64,000 nt of DNA, taken from assembly GCA_020747065.1 (NCBI GenBank), contig JAGMVK010000002.1, positions 1,922,001 through 1,986,000 of the forward strand, written 5' to 3'. Under the pieces are notes generated by a model that saw only the letters and a list, made by a program, of their open reading frames with translations, made no database searches and had not been told where the DNA came from. This DNA comes from Cadophora sp. MPI-SDFR-AT-0126. Its lineage: Eukaryota; Ascomycota; Leotiomycetes; Helotiales; Ploettnerulaceae. The position numbers and the translations under genes were made by a program. Positions 11,389-21,392 of this stretch are shown here, in pieces (position 1 is the stretch's first letter; each line of letters opens with the position of its first letter).

Positions 11389-11753
11389 GGTACCCGTCCT
11401 CGACGAGATGATGACATGACTGGGAAGGAAAGGAGAGCAAAGGAAGGTTAGGAGAAAAGTGGTCAGGGAAGGAAGAAATATTTAAATTTGGGACCGCCGC
11501 ACTGCACCGCCGACCTTGACCCTCTCGGTTGGTCTGGCGTCGTCTGGTTCTGGCCTGCTGGGCTTGCGTCGCTTCTTTGCTTCACCCCACCACAGACCCA
11601 AAGTCCGGAGATTCTGCTCCTATCGAATCAAAAGCAGCCATTTTGCTGCAAGTACCCCTCCCTCGTTGGGTTGTTTATCTTCGCATTAGATCGACGATCC
11701 TGTTTTAAGGGTTTAAGGGTTTTCAGGGTCTGTCTCGGGTGACAGGTACGGTA

Positions 11754-11789
11754 ATGAATGAGCGAGTGAGTGAGTGATTGAGTGAGCTG
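11754..11789. repeat. Imperfect GAGT/GAAT tetranucleotide tract
   Basis: The stretch reads as repeated TGAG/TGAA units with a few interruptions. It lies upstream of the SET gene, outside any coding region. Confidence 0.6.
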
Positions 11790-12380
11790 AGATATGCGGT
11801 AAGTGGAAGAGAAAGCTTCCACAACAGCCTGAAGTCTTGAAATGAATGGAGGATGTCTAACAAAGAAAAGCCAGCAGAAAAAAGGAAAGATACCTGGTCT
11901 GTAACCAATCAACAGGTTCCCCACGAGATGTACTGTCCTGTACCACCACTGCCCCTAAAGCGAGCAAGCAGGCAAACAAATAAATCCTGTTCAGACTTCT
12001 TAAGCTGAAGCAAAAAAGAAAGCAAAGAAAAAAAGAAAAAATTACTGCCAATCCATCCTTCCATCCATCCATCTCCATGCTTCCTCCTCCCTTCTGACTG
12101 ACTGACCAAAATAAGACAGGCTATTCAATATTCAATACGTGGGGAAATGGCTTATCAAAAGTAGGTCGCAGTCTTTCAAAGTGCCGGTGCGGCTATTTGG
12201 AATCTAGACCGACCTCGATCTGGAGAATTAGTACCACATCTACGCATCGATGCAGGTTGGGCTCTATCAAATCTGGCTACATGTCAAATCGAGGATGGTG
12301 TCAACTATGAGCTATCAGAAGCACGCAATCATTCAGGGTTTTTCTATTCTAACTTTGGACCCTGAGAGTCCTGCAGAGGA

Positions 12381-12396
12381 GGGGGGGGGGAGGGGG
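12381..12396. repeat. Poly-G tract
   Basis: Ten consecutive G bases are followed by A and five more G bases, inside a wider G/A-rich strand. It lies just past the 3' end of the adenylate-forming enzyme gene. It could form a G-quadruplex or cause polymerase slippage; either is inference. Confidence 0.7.
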
Positions 12397-12810
12397 AGAG
12401 AGGCATGCTTTGCTGACTCGGCCAGGCTGGGCAAGCGAGGGAAGAGAGAAGGGGAAAGAGATAAATGTTTGCGAGTAGGGAATAATAGGAAGGAAGGAAG
12501 AAGGTCACGATATCCCGGGCAGCATTGAAAAGATCGAATACGAGTCAAGCAATACGGCAGAAACGGTTAGAAACCCTTCCTTCTCTGGATGCGTTGAGAT
12601 ATTCTGCTTCAGAGTGCATGCACTTCACACTTGCAGAAGTAAGTTCAGACAGCGCCGCCAAGGCTTTGTTTGGTATGCTCTGAAAGTCAGAACTCCGAAA
12701 GATCCGTCCACAATTCGGGGCCTGGAGTACAACCATGGCAAACACATGGGAACGCAATACCTTACATACAGCTCATTCCCCCAGACCTGACATTACCTTT
12801 TAAGTCCATC

Positions 12811-14157
12811 TCATATAGTGGGACGCTCATCTACCAACTCGGCAAGCTTTCCCGTGGTGGAACTGATCTTGAAGTTTTCAACTGCTAGGAATTCAACTTG
12901 CAGCTGGCCGATGAGTCCTCTTTCGACATGATCCAGAAACATCGGTCGAGCATCATTCAAAGCTGTCGAAATAGCCACTCTCGTTGCTTCCTCATCCACC
13001 GGTCGATATCCAACTCTCAAAGTCAGCACATCCCTCATGTTGACTCTCGATATGACGGCTTGGAAAGCACCTAGATCTCCAGATGTTCCCAGAGAGGAAG
13101 CGACAATCTGTCGGAGATGCTTGGTGTCGATCGAGACTGGGCCGATGCGGACCCCAATTACGTCCCGACCAAGCACTCTGAAAACACCGTTCTCATAGTC
13201 AACCCATTCAGCGAGATCTCCAGATCGATATCGGATAACAGGCTGGAGGCGACGTCCGAGATTTGTGACCAGAACTGATCCAGGGACTCCATTGGCTTTA
13301 GTCGTCGTCAAACCATCCGGAGCAATTTCCAGCATCACATACGGTGAAGACACTGCATGTAGTCGACTGTCATTCTCCGACGTCGAATATCCGAGGGCAC
13401 CAGCATCGATACTTCCATATATCAGTGATCTGATCTTGGCTCCCGGGAAAGCTTGAGAAACTCGACTGCGTTGGTCTTCGTAGAATGCCTCTCCCGAGAA
13501 CATCAACACGCGAATTCCAGACATTTCCTCTTGCCGTTCAAGGAGATATTCGGCGAGCTTGACGAGTGTTGTGACGGTGGAAAAAATGACGGTTGCTGAA
13601 GACTCCCGCATATACTGAACGGTAGTTTCTGAGGTACAAGATCCACCAATTGGAAGGTGCACCAAAGGAATCGCAAGGTCCATGATGGACAATACATGCA
13701 AGAGAAAGCTCCCGTACATCTCTCCAGCATAGAATAGATTGGCAACGCGGTCATGAGAACGAATGCCTGCCGCAAGTATGCCCAGGCCCAGTTGTTGACT
13801 TGCCATGCGTAGCTCGTCTTTCGTGTAGAATGTCACTTTCGGATGACTTGTTGTTCCTTTTTGCAGATCAGATTTGTTGTTTTGCATTTCAATATGATAT
13901 TTCTTACCGCCTGTCTTAAGGACTATTCCACTTACATGCGGACCTGTAAGTACTTCGCTGTTCATGCAAGTATTTGCAGCCCAGTATGAGGCATGGTCAA
14001 CTACTGGATACTTGTCAAGAGATGCAGATCCGTCAGATGGAACGCCGCTCCAGAGTCTATGGTAATATGGCGAATTTGTTCGTACAAAGGCCAACAGATC
14101 GTTTAATTCCTGAGGCATCTCAGATTTGAACGACGTTTCACCACCAATATCGCTCAT
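12811..14157 (-). CDS. Adenylate-forming enzyme, PaaK-like (phenylacetate-CoA ligase family)
   Basis: The product should activate a carboxylic acid with ATP and probably form a CoA thioester, as phenylacetate-CoA ligases do. The true substrate is unknown. The open frame runs straight through, but an in-frame 51-nt intron is hidden at 13857-13907 (donor GTAAGA). Removing it turns an odd insertion into the clean P-loop-like motif LKTGGTTSHPK. Exons 14157-13908 and 13856-12811 then give 431 residues. Further support comes from VLMFSGEAFYEDQ, IYGSIDAGALGY, the RYRSGDLAEW motif (usual TGD read as SGD) and the hinge-like GRDVIGVRIG. The C-terminal subdomain follows. There is no carrier-protein or reductase domain, so it is a stand-alone ligase. 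It is divergent from a P450 gene with a shared 1.5-kb upstream region. Fungal members of this family are scattered, so horizontal origin is possible but not shown. Confidence 0.8.
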   Translation of the reverse strand: MSDIGGETSFKSEMPQELNDLLAFVRTNSPYYHRLWSGVPSDGSASLDKYPVVDHASYWAANTCMNSEVLTGPHVSGIVLKTGGKKYHIEMQNNKSDLQKGTTSHPKVTFYTKDELRMASQQLGLGILAAGIRSHDRVANLFYAGEMYGSFLLHVLSIMDLAIPLVHLPIGGSCTSETTVQYMRESSATVIFSTVTTLVKLAEYLLERQEEMSGIRVLMFSGEAFYEDQRSRVSQAFPGAKIRSLIYGSIDAGALGYSTSENDSRLHAVSSPYVMLEIAPDGLTTTKANGVPGSVLVTNLGRRLQPVIRYRSGDLAEWVDYENGVFRVLGRDVIGVRIGPVSIDTKHLRQIVASSLGTSGDLGAFQAVISRVNMRDVLTLRVGYRPVDEEATRVAISTALNDARPMFLDHVERGLIGQLQVEFLAVENFKISSTTGKLAELVDERPTI

Positions 14158-15179
14158 GTTTGCCAGTTCGTTGCTGATTTGAGTATTGTGGATCTACTCT
14201 CCTCTCATCTCGTACGAAGAGTTTGTTGGAGTTCTTCGAGATTTGAAATACTATCTCGCAAATCCTAACCAAGCTCTTACATGGTTCTCTCACATTTTCT
14301 CGACTCATGAGGATGTTCCATTAATTGATAAGCACAGCCACTCGGCGGGCTCTCTTCTTTTATTCGATGCAGGGTAAGGATCTCGTCTAAAAGTGTATTT
14401 TTGCCGATATGGTTATATACTGACTCGAGATGAAATGATAAGACGGAAAGTCTCGGTCTATCTTCTTTGATCTCGATCAGCGAACTTTCTTCAAACTTTA
14501 ATAACAAATTACCTTCGACCTGGCCAGTAATATAGCTCTCTTTTGCATTATGACACAAGCTTAGCAGAATATGCTCTTCTTTTCAAGTAGCGAGAGAGTT
14601 ACCGACGGGATCATGGCGCACAGCTGGCAGAGAAACAAAATTGCTCGGAGGTTGGGCTAGGCAGTACCTGTCTACCTCGTCAAACTTAAAAACAAAATCA
14701 ATCATCCCCCGAGACGCTATCTCGTTTTATGCTTCTTGCCATTTAAGACTGTTTTAGGTGCTAGCAAGGAATTGCTACGCTCCTGTTTTGCATCGTTTCG
14801 CCGATTGGGCAATCTTTTGAGCCTTAAGAACATTCATTCTGACCTTGGTCGAAGACGATTATCCCAAGTCAAATTCAGCAGCCAGCGCCTGCTCATGGTA
14901 CAGGATATCATGCTCAGCCTAGAATAGAATGTGCATGAGACTTCGAGAAGACTATCGAGAATCGATGCGAGAGCGTGTCGAGAAGTTGCTCTGATTCTTA
15001 TTATACAACTCGAATCTCACAATCCGAAGGTCTTCAGACGTCTAACGACAACAGCAAGAAGAACCTTAAAACTTGGGCTTGAGTCAACAGGAGCGATGGC
15101 TGTATACACCCGAAAGTAGCACTTGCTCCGTGCCGACATGTGGTGGACCATGCATTGCCTTCTTGTGGAGACATGATAC

Positions 15180-15214
15180 TCAATGTTGTGACAAGATGTC
15201 AAAAAGAGTTTGCA
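15180..15214. repeat. Direct repeat, copy 1
   Basis: This 35-bp segment matches 15370-15404 at 31 of 35 positions. Three of the four differences are transitions. Weaker similarity, ending in TTTTCAG, continues for about 20 bp beyond both copies. Confidence 0.6.
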
Positions 15215-15369
15215 GGGATATTATTTTCAGTCGTTAGTATTACTTGGAGATTCACAACTTCATCTTCCTCAGGGATTTGAATCCTTTTGTGAAAGGATCG
15301 TAGCTAAAAACCGAGATTCTCGCATCTAGCTATCTCGCCTCCATCGCCCATGTTTTCGTCAGCCGAGAG

Positions 15370-15404
15370 TCAATGTCGTGACAAGAAGTCGAAGAGAGTT
15401 TGCA
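15370..15404. repeat. Direct repeat, copy 2
   Basis: Partner of 15180-15214, same orientation, about 190 bp apart and about 290 bp in front of the P450 start codon. It may be a duplicated regulatory segment or the remnant of a small tandem duplication. Confidence 0.6.
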
Positions 15405-15695
15405 AAACAGTCCCTTTTCAGCCACTATGGGGTCTTGGTGACAGGTGATCAGTCTCGAGTTACAAATGTCATGAATCGCCGGCTGTGGGTCAGTAATAAA
15501 ACCCCTTCTGTCTGGATCTACAGTGAATTGCCTTGAATCTTTGCCTAGATACGAACGTGCACCAGATGTGTTGACCTCCCGGATACTAAATACATAGGTC
15601 GTCCCATGGTCCCATCCAGTTTTCATTTCTCATATCTCTCTCGACCATACTCCACTTCACCATCTTCAGTTTTACTCCACATCAGAGTGTTGACC

Positions 15696-17572
15696 ATGTC
15701 CTGGCTAGTGTACTCGTCGGCAGTAGTCGTGCTGTTGTTTCTACTTGTGGTTCAGAAGGCGAGGAACGTGATCATAGCTTCTCGCTCTCCACTTTCCAAG
15801 ATCCCCGGGCCGTTAGTATTGCTTCTAGCTTTTTCATGAATTGTGCTAAACCTGCAAAGATGGTACGCATCATGGACTACCATGCATCTAAGATATGGCT
15901 GTCAGTTCTCTTTCAGGCCTTAAAACAGTGGATCTCATGGCTGATCTGAACAACAGTTGCCACAGGCAAAGTCTGGAAATTAGCAGAGTCCTCTCATAAG
16001 AATTATGGTCCTATAGTCCGCCTCGGTCCACGCCAAATATGGATCTCCGATAAAGAAAGCATGAAGAAGATCCTCGTCTCTGTTGACTTGCCGAAAGTCG
16101 CCATGTACTCCGAGATCTCGCGTGATCGATACAACCCAGGTTTGTTTGGCGAGATGTGAGTGTTTCTACACACCCTCATTCAAAAAGGACTATTCATACT
16201 AATTGGTATGCCATGCTAGTCGACCAGAGCCCCATCGCAGACTTAAGAAGTTCCTCTCTCCAGCCTTCACTGTGGCATATATCGACAAACTCGAAGTACT
16301 ATTTGAGCAATGCGTGCGAGATCTCCTGCAGAAATACCAGGCCGGCTTAGACCAAGCCAAAGTAGGAACTGTGAAGCGTCCAGCTATCGAGAGCGATTTC
16401 ATGGAGGACTTGCATAACGTTGCTCTCGACATGTAAGCACCTCCCTCCCGAGCCATCGGACAAGATAATGACACAACTGTAGTATGGGTGAATGCTCCTT
16501 CGGTAAAGGCTTCGGCCAAACCAATCCTCAGAAAGAAGCAGTCATCGGCGTCGAAGAAAAGATCTGGAAGTCCATTCCCAGAGCCATCTTCGACGGCCTC
16601 GCCAAACGTTACCAGAACGTCTACTTCAAGCGTTTCTTCCGTTCCTTCGGCATCACTGTCGAGGTGGATTGGCCTACTCAGATGATTATCGCCATCGACA
16701 AACTTGTCCAGCGACGGAAACAGATCCTCGATGTCGAGAAGAAGAGACCGGATCTGTTGCAGCATCTAATTGACGAAGGCAAGAATCCTAGCAATGAGAC
16801 TAAGATGTCCACACGCCAGATTGTGGACCAGATGTCTGAGATTCTGCTTGCTGGGTCTGAGACCACGTCTGGAACTATCGCTTGTCTGTTTCTCGAACTT
16901 GCTCGCAACCTGGAGGTCAAGGAGAAACTATTGGCCAGTCTTCCAGTTCGCAATATCCATGATCCGATTATCAATAGTAGAGAGATCAGAAATAATCCCA
17001 ATTATCGGTACCTGAATGCCTGTATTAAGGAGAACTTGCGGCTCCATCCTATAGCCAGTGAGATGGGTCGTAGAACAGGTAAAGAGTGGGTGAGTTTGAT
17101 GGGGTACGACCTGCCACCGCATACGGTCGTGAGTGCAAGCTACAGAGAGCTCCAGAGAAATGGAGAATTCTGGCCACAGCCGTTGAGATTTTGGCCAGAG
17201 CGATGGCTTGAAGGAGATGAGAGGGATGGCGCCCCAGAGCCGGAGTGAGCCCCTTCAAGTCCTGTTTACTTTGCTAGTACTAAGCGACACAGCATGGCAG
17301 CTTACTATCCATTCTCTGGTGGGAAACACTCCTGCATTGGCATCAAATAAGTCATACTCCACTTCAATGTACATCATCCCCATAGACACATTGAATTAAC
17401 AGCAAGCAGTTTCGCTTGGGCTGAGATGCGGATGGTGGCTGCGAACTTCCTCTCCAGATTCGACATCGAGGAGGTCCCAGGCCAGGATGTAGATTTTAGG
17501 CAGTTCATCACCATGCAGTTTGCGACTGGAAACTGGAAGACAATCATCAAACAGAGATTCGAGGATGATTAG
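15696..17572 (+). CDS. Cytochrome P450 monooxygenase
   Basis: Membrane-anchored heme monooxygenase of the fungal microsomal type; substrate unknown. Seven exons give 515 residues, a normal length: 15696-15811, 15860-15900, 15957-16155, 16220-16432, 16483-17244, 17293-17346 and 17410-17572. The N-terminus is a hydrophobic anchor (WLVYSSAVVVLLFLLVV) followed by the proline hinge SKIPGPW. Later come the I-helix AGSETT (313-318), the K-helix E373xxR376 in KENLRLHP, PERW (428-431) and the heme loop FSGGKHSCIG with C458 as the axial ligand. A stop near 15838 in the first open frame lies inside intron 1 (GTTAGT donor), so it is harmless. The real oddity is the last intron, 17347-17409. Its start reads ATAAGT, not GTAAGT, and reading through hits TAA at once. 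If AT is not used as a donor, the protein loses its C-terminal FAWAEM region. It may be functional with a rare AT-AG intron, or newly inactivated. Confidence 0.85.
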
Positions 17573-17906
17573 GAATATAAGGAATTTGGGCAAAGCAAGG
17601 CATTTTGGAGAAGCTTCTCCACTTGGAGGAATGTAGGTAGAATGGAAAGCAGTCGAGTGACCGTTCGGCTGCTGCCAGGGTTGACTTGCCGCATGTGACG
17701 ATACTCAGGCGCCAGGTCCATAAGTGACAGCCTGTAGCTTGAAGTTGACGGCCCGAAGCGAGAAATCAACACTGGGTTTGCTTGCTTCGTCGTTCATGAA
17801 TTTCATTTGCCAAGCAAATCATAACGAAATACTCACTTTGTAAGACAGTCATTTTCGAAATTGGACGAGCTATTATGGATTGAACGTTCATTCATCAGAT
17901 AGAAGT
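17573..17906. other. Convergent 3' intergenic region
   Basis: About 330 bp between the ends of two convergent genes. No gene, repeat or RNA signature is visible. Confidence 0.6.
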
Positions 17907-19322
17907 CTACCGAGACCTCCAAATCGCTCCTACTAGGGTATGCGTATCGTCGTCCAAAACATCATCATTCATACTCTTAATCCACTCAACCTCCATCTTC
18001 ATAGCATCTCGCTCGATCTGCGCCATGACACCTAATTCAGCCAACATACCTCTCACTAAATCTCGAGTCCCATTGACCACAATGCTCAAACTCGAGCCAT
18101 TATCATCTAGCGTGCCCAGTTCCCTCAACTGGTCCCTCCATGTCTCCAACTTCCTGCCCAACCCTAAACAATCATCCTTCCATCCCCTGTCCAACTCCTC
18201 CAGGAACACAACTTCGTCGCCATCGAGTCCCTCATCATTAGCCCTCATCTCTTGAATATCCTGACATCGTCTAAGCCACCGCTCGAATCTCTTCACAATC
18301 CTTGAGTACTTCCCACCAGACTCTCCCAGATTCCACACTCCGGTAACAACTTCATCAAGAACCTGAATTTTCTCATCCAAACCCCAGCCCGGCGTTCCCA
18401 TATCCTGCCATTTCTTCAGCGCCAATGCATTGATCTTGCCTGTCTCCTCAACCTCCAATTGTATCAATTCGTGATTCTTGTCAACAATGGAATGGAATCG
18501 ATCTCCTAGTTTCCTTTTCGCGCTAGCTTTCCATTCTTTCTCTACTTGAGCTGCGTCTCTGTGCAGCAGATGTAGTTGGAGTAGCTCATTCTGCAGCTTT
18601 GCAGTTTCTGCCGATATGGCTATATTCGAAGGTAGTTTGCTGGGAGAAGGAGGGGCAAGGAAGGCTGCTGGATGGGGCTTGGGCGCAAGGTTTTTGGCAG
18701 GAGAGAAGTGTTGTTGGTATGTAGAGAAAGCTTGTTTTCTCAATTGAGTGTCTGCAGTTGGGGGCTGCAGTTTGGGAATTTCGACTGAATTTCGTTTAGA
18801 AGGTGGTAGAATGGTGGTGGAATTTAGGAGAGTCGAAGAGGACTTCGTGCGGGTATGGCTGGAGACGTTTCCTCCATTACCCATCGAGCTTGCAGTACTC
18901 GTGGAAAAGGAATTTGCAGAGGCATTGCGAAGGTGGCGAGACGTAACAACTGGAGGTCTTGACCGGTCTTTCTTCACCGGTTCTGGTTCTGGCGCTGCGG
19001 GGGGGTTTGCGCGGCGATTCGAGGCCGATCGTTGCAGTCCACCTGTCGAAGTAGGTTTACTTATATTTGCCCGTGGCGGAGGAGGTCGCATAGAGGCATT
19101 GCTCGAAATGCTCCCAGTGGCACTTGGTGGGCGCGACGTTGTTGATATACTTCTAGCACTGCGCGTCGGCGGTTTCACTGGCAAGCGACTTGGAGATTGA
19201 CTGGTACGCTCTGGCCGCGCTGTAGAGATTTCGGGCGCATCTGAAGTATATGAGCGGTCATATCTGGACCCGGACTCTGGGGGTTTGCGCAGCGATCGCG
19301 TTCTCGAGGGAATGGCGGACAT
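17907..19322 (-). CDS. Unrecognised protein, disordered N-half and helical C-half
   Basis: I do not recognise this gene. The single exon encodes 471 residues from the ATG at 19322. The first 230 residues are Ser/Pro/Arg/Thr-rich and probably disordered (SRTRSLRKPP, PPTRSARSIS), with several basic patches. From about 235 on, the protein is helical. It begins with a coiled coil rich in Glu, Leu and His (AETAKLQNELLQLHLLHRDA). Further helical blocks follow, with acidic and tryptophan-containing segments (KWQDMGTPGWGLDEKIQVL, and LDRGWKDDCLGLGRKLETW), ending in AIWRSR. A basic disordered tail on a coiled-coil body is seen in many cytoskeleton- or spindle-associated proteins. That is a weak analogy, not an assignment. 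The convergent neighbour is the P450 gene. Confidence 0.75.
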   Translation of the reverse strand: MSAIPSRTRSLRKPPESGSRYDRSYTSDAPEISTARPERTSQSPSRLPVKPPTRSARSISTTSRPPSATGSISSNASMRPPPPRANISKPTSTGGLQRSASNRRANPPAAPEPEPVKKDRSRPPVVTSRHLRNASANSFSTSTASSMGNGGNVSSHTRTKSSSTLLNSTTILPPSKRNSVEIPKLQPPTADTQLRKQAFSTYQQHFSPAKNLAPKPHPAAFLAPPSPSKLPSNIAISAETAKLQNELLQLHLLHRDAAQVEKEWKASAKRKLGDRFHSIVDKNHELIQLEVEETGKINALALKKWQDMGTPGWGLDEKIQVLDEVVTGVWNLGESGGKYSRIVKRFERWLRRCQDIQEMRANDEGLDGDEVVFLEELDRGWKDDCLGLGRKLETWRDQLRELGTLDDNGSSLSIVVNGTRDLVRGMLAELGVMAQIERDAMKMEVEWIKSMNDDVLDDDTHTLVGAIWRSR

Positions 19323-21392
19323 GGTGCTTTGTTGATGTTTGACTGGGGCAAACAGTGCAGCCTTGCGAGCGGACTTTTAGTGGATTTGGCGGTCAGCTCA
19401 GGGGTCTCGGAATCCTTGAACGGCTTCCCGGCTCTGGCATCAATTCTCTCCTTCGCCAATATTAGCAATCTGCAACATAACAAGAAATCGTCAATCGCAA
19501 CTTCGAGTCCAGCACGATCGTCAAGCAGTACCGTTAGCTTTATTCCTTATTGATATACATAATGCGTGCCGGGGATGCCGCCCAATTAATGTGTTTCGAA
19601 CTGCATGATTCACAGCCCCACCTCAATGTACGTTCGCAACAAACGAAACACCTGTACGGAGGTACACTCGCAGCTTTACAGCGCAATGGTCCACATCTAA
19701 ACTCCAGACGAACCAGCTAGTAGAAGTCCAATCGTGAGCCTAAACAAGAAATGTCACTTCAGCCTGTACATATTGGGTGCCTCACACGAGACGAAAAAAA
19801 TAATTGTCCTCTCCATGTTCGTCTTATGGCTTTTCACACGAGGTATTTGCAGTTTACTGCTGTTGTTTTAACGTTGGTACTTTTTTGAAGAGACTAGACC
19901 AGTGGAAAGTGCAGACATCTCTCTAGTCAGTGTGCTGATTTGTGGTTCAAGAGTACTCAGATCATTTTGCACATGTTATTATGCTTCTCTCTTCGTCATG
20001 GTCTCCATTCCTTTCATCATAGTCTACAGCAAATATGTCGCCGTCGCTGTTATCTACTCACTGATGCAACTGCTCAAGTGACTACCAGAGATTTCCTCCT
20101 CCTCCTCCTCGGTCTCTGCTACAAACTGTTCCTTTCCGTCATTTCAATCCTATCCATTGTTTCTGGCATTATTCTCCCACGAAGCGCGCCGACAAAGCAC
20201 TTTGCAGCTGGGAGATTCAGGGGCAAAATTGCCATCTATCATTCTCAACTGTATCAGTCTTGGCTGGAGAATTTACCAGGCTAGCTCCATACGCGATGGC
20301 CAGCCAGCAGAGAATCTAGGAAGGCTCGAAAGCAAACATATTTTAATCATCATAGAATTCGCCTTCGAAGTCACGATCGTGGTCTTGTACGACGTCATTC
20401 GTATCGACACATGCTTCTGGATTCCGGATGGAGCGGCAGGTACAGAAGCGTTATAGCGGTCTCTATCGCGCAGGTTAGAAGTTCTTTGGGAGACTCTGAC
20501 GGCAACAAAACCAAAAGCATTTCTTGGAAGCAGCACCTTCCTGGAACACAAAACTGGTTTGGAGGTGGTGGCCGTTTGAAACTGGCGCGAGAGCAAGTCT
20601 GTGCTATCATTCGCAGCCCGGGATCTGGAGGGAGTGTATGGGCATGACCGTGGACTGCAGTTATGAAGAGGAGATCTTCCTGAAATCTTTTCGAGCGAGG
20701 AAGAGGGCGAAGCGGCAGGGGGATAAGAGGAAGCTGGCAAGGCAGGCGGCTGGAGCTGCGACACTGCGCGTGAGCATCTAGGATGAGGCCTTTCGAAAGA
20801 ACCATGGCATGACAAAATAATGAGCATTGTTTAATGAAAATTTCTTTGAGCGTGTTGCAAAACCGACGAAGGTGATCCCAGAGCTTACTATATGATCCTC
20901 CTGCCGCCTGCGACCCCTTTCGTCGCTTGTTAGCGCAGCCTTCTCGGCTAATTCGAGTAAATAGTGACGATCACAACAAAGCTTAGCTGTGCAGAGGACG
21001 TAGAAGAATTGCATTTCTGTTCACCAGCAGGACCGCCGCTGTCTAGTTTTCCATCGCAAGAAACGCCATCCCATCTACAGCCTGGTTGCCATGTCACAAC
21101 TAGCCTTGAAATCAAATGTTCTATGTACAAGATTCACCCATGCATGAACACGACCATCCTCTATCCTCTATCCTTTGTCCGCGGAGATTGATCTAGTCCC
21201 CTACGGCCAGGACAATTTGCAGCGTAAAGCCTGGCCATCAACCATTTGCTGTGACGAGAGGCATACTGTCATCCTTTGTGTACATGACATTGCACACGTG
21301 TAAAACCCAGTCATCAAACCATAACGCCATTCCCATACCTCTACCCTTATCCTTGCCAATCCGCAGCCGTGTCATCGTCACAATGTATGCTC
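19323..21392. other. Intergenic region
   Basis: About 2 kb without a supported gene. Open frames of 100-180 codons near 20273-20827 occur on several frames of both strands at once, lack start context and family signal, and contain the pyrimidine tract at 20094-20110. Confidence 0.45.
20094..20110. repeat. Short TCC trinucleotide tract
   Basis: Five full TCC units plus two bases, in non-coding DNA. Confidence 0.7.

Larger units (their letters stand above)
11389..12810. other. Intergenic region with simple repeats
   Basis: No supported gene. It is rich in low-complexity DNA: a GAGT-type tetranucleotide tract near 11754-11789, CCAT repeats near 12052-12078, a ten-G run at 12381-12390, and GGAA repeats near 12488-12501. 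Purine/pyrimidine skew produces long but meaningless open frames. Confidence 0.5.
14158..15695. promoter_or_regulatory. Shared upstream region of divergent ligase and P450 genes
   Basis: About 1.5 kb lies between two divergent start codons. Short frames inside it show no family signature. It contains a diverged 35-bp direct repeat 190 bp apart, listed separately. Joint regulation of the two flanking genes is inference from orientation. Confidence 0.4.

Noticed and set aside
11701..11725. TTTAAGGG repeats that recall telomere sequence
   Set aside because: The unit is not the fungal TTAGGG, only two copies exist, and the position is internal.
15838..15840. In-frame stop codon in the first open frame of the P450 gene
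   Set aside because: It lies in a 48-nt intron (15812-15859) with GTTAGT donor and GCTAAAC branch; splicing gives the expected IPGPWY hinge, so it is no sign of a pseudogene.
20273..20827. Minus-strand frame of 184 codons and overlapping frames
   Set aside because: No family signal, Ser/Pro/Arg composition from a skewed region, and competing frames on both strands.
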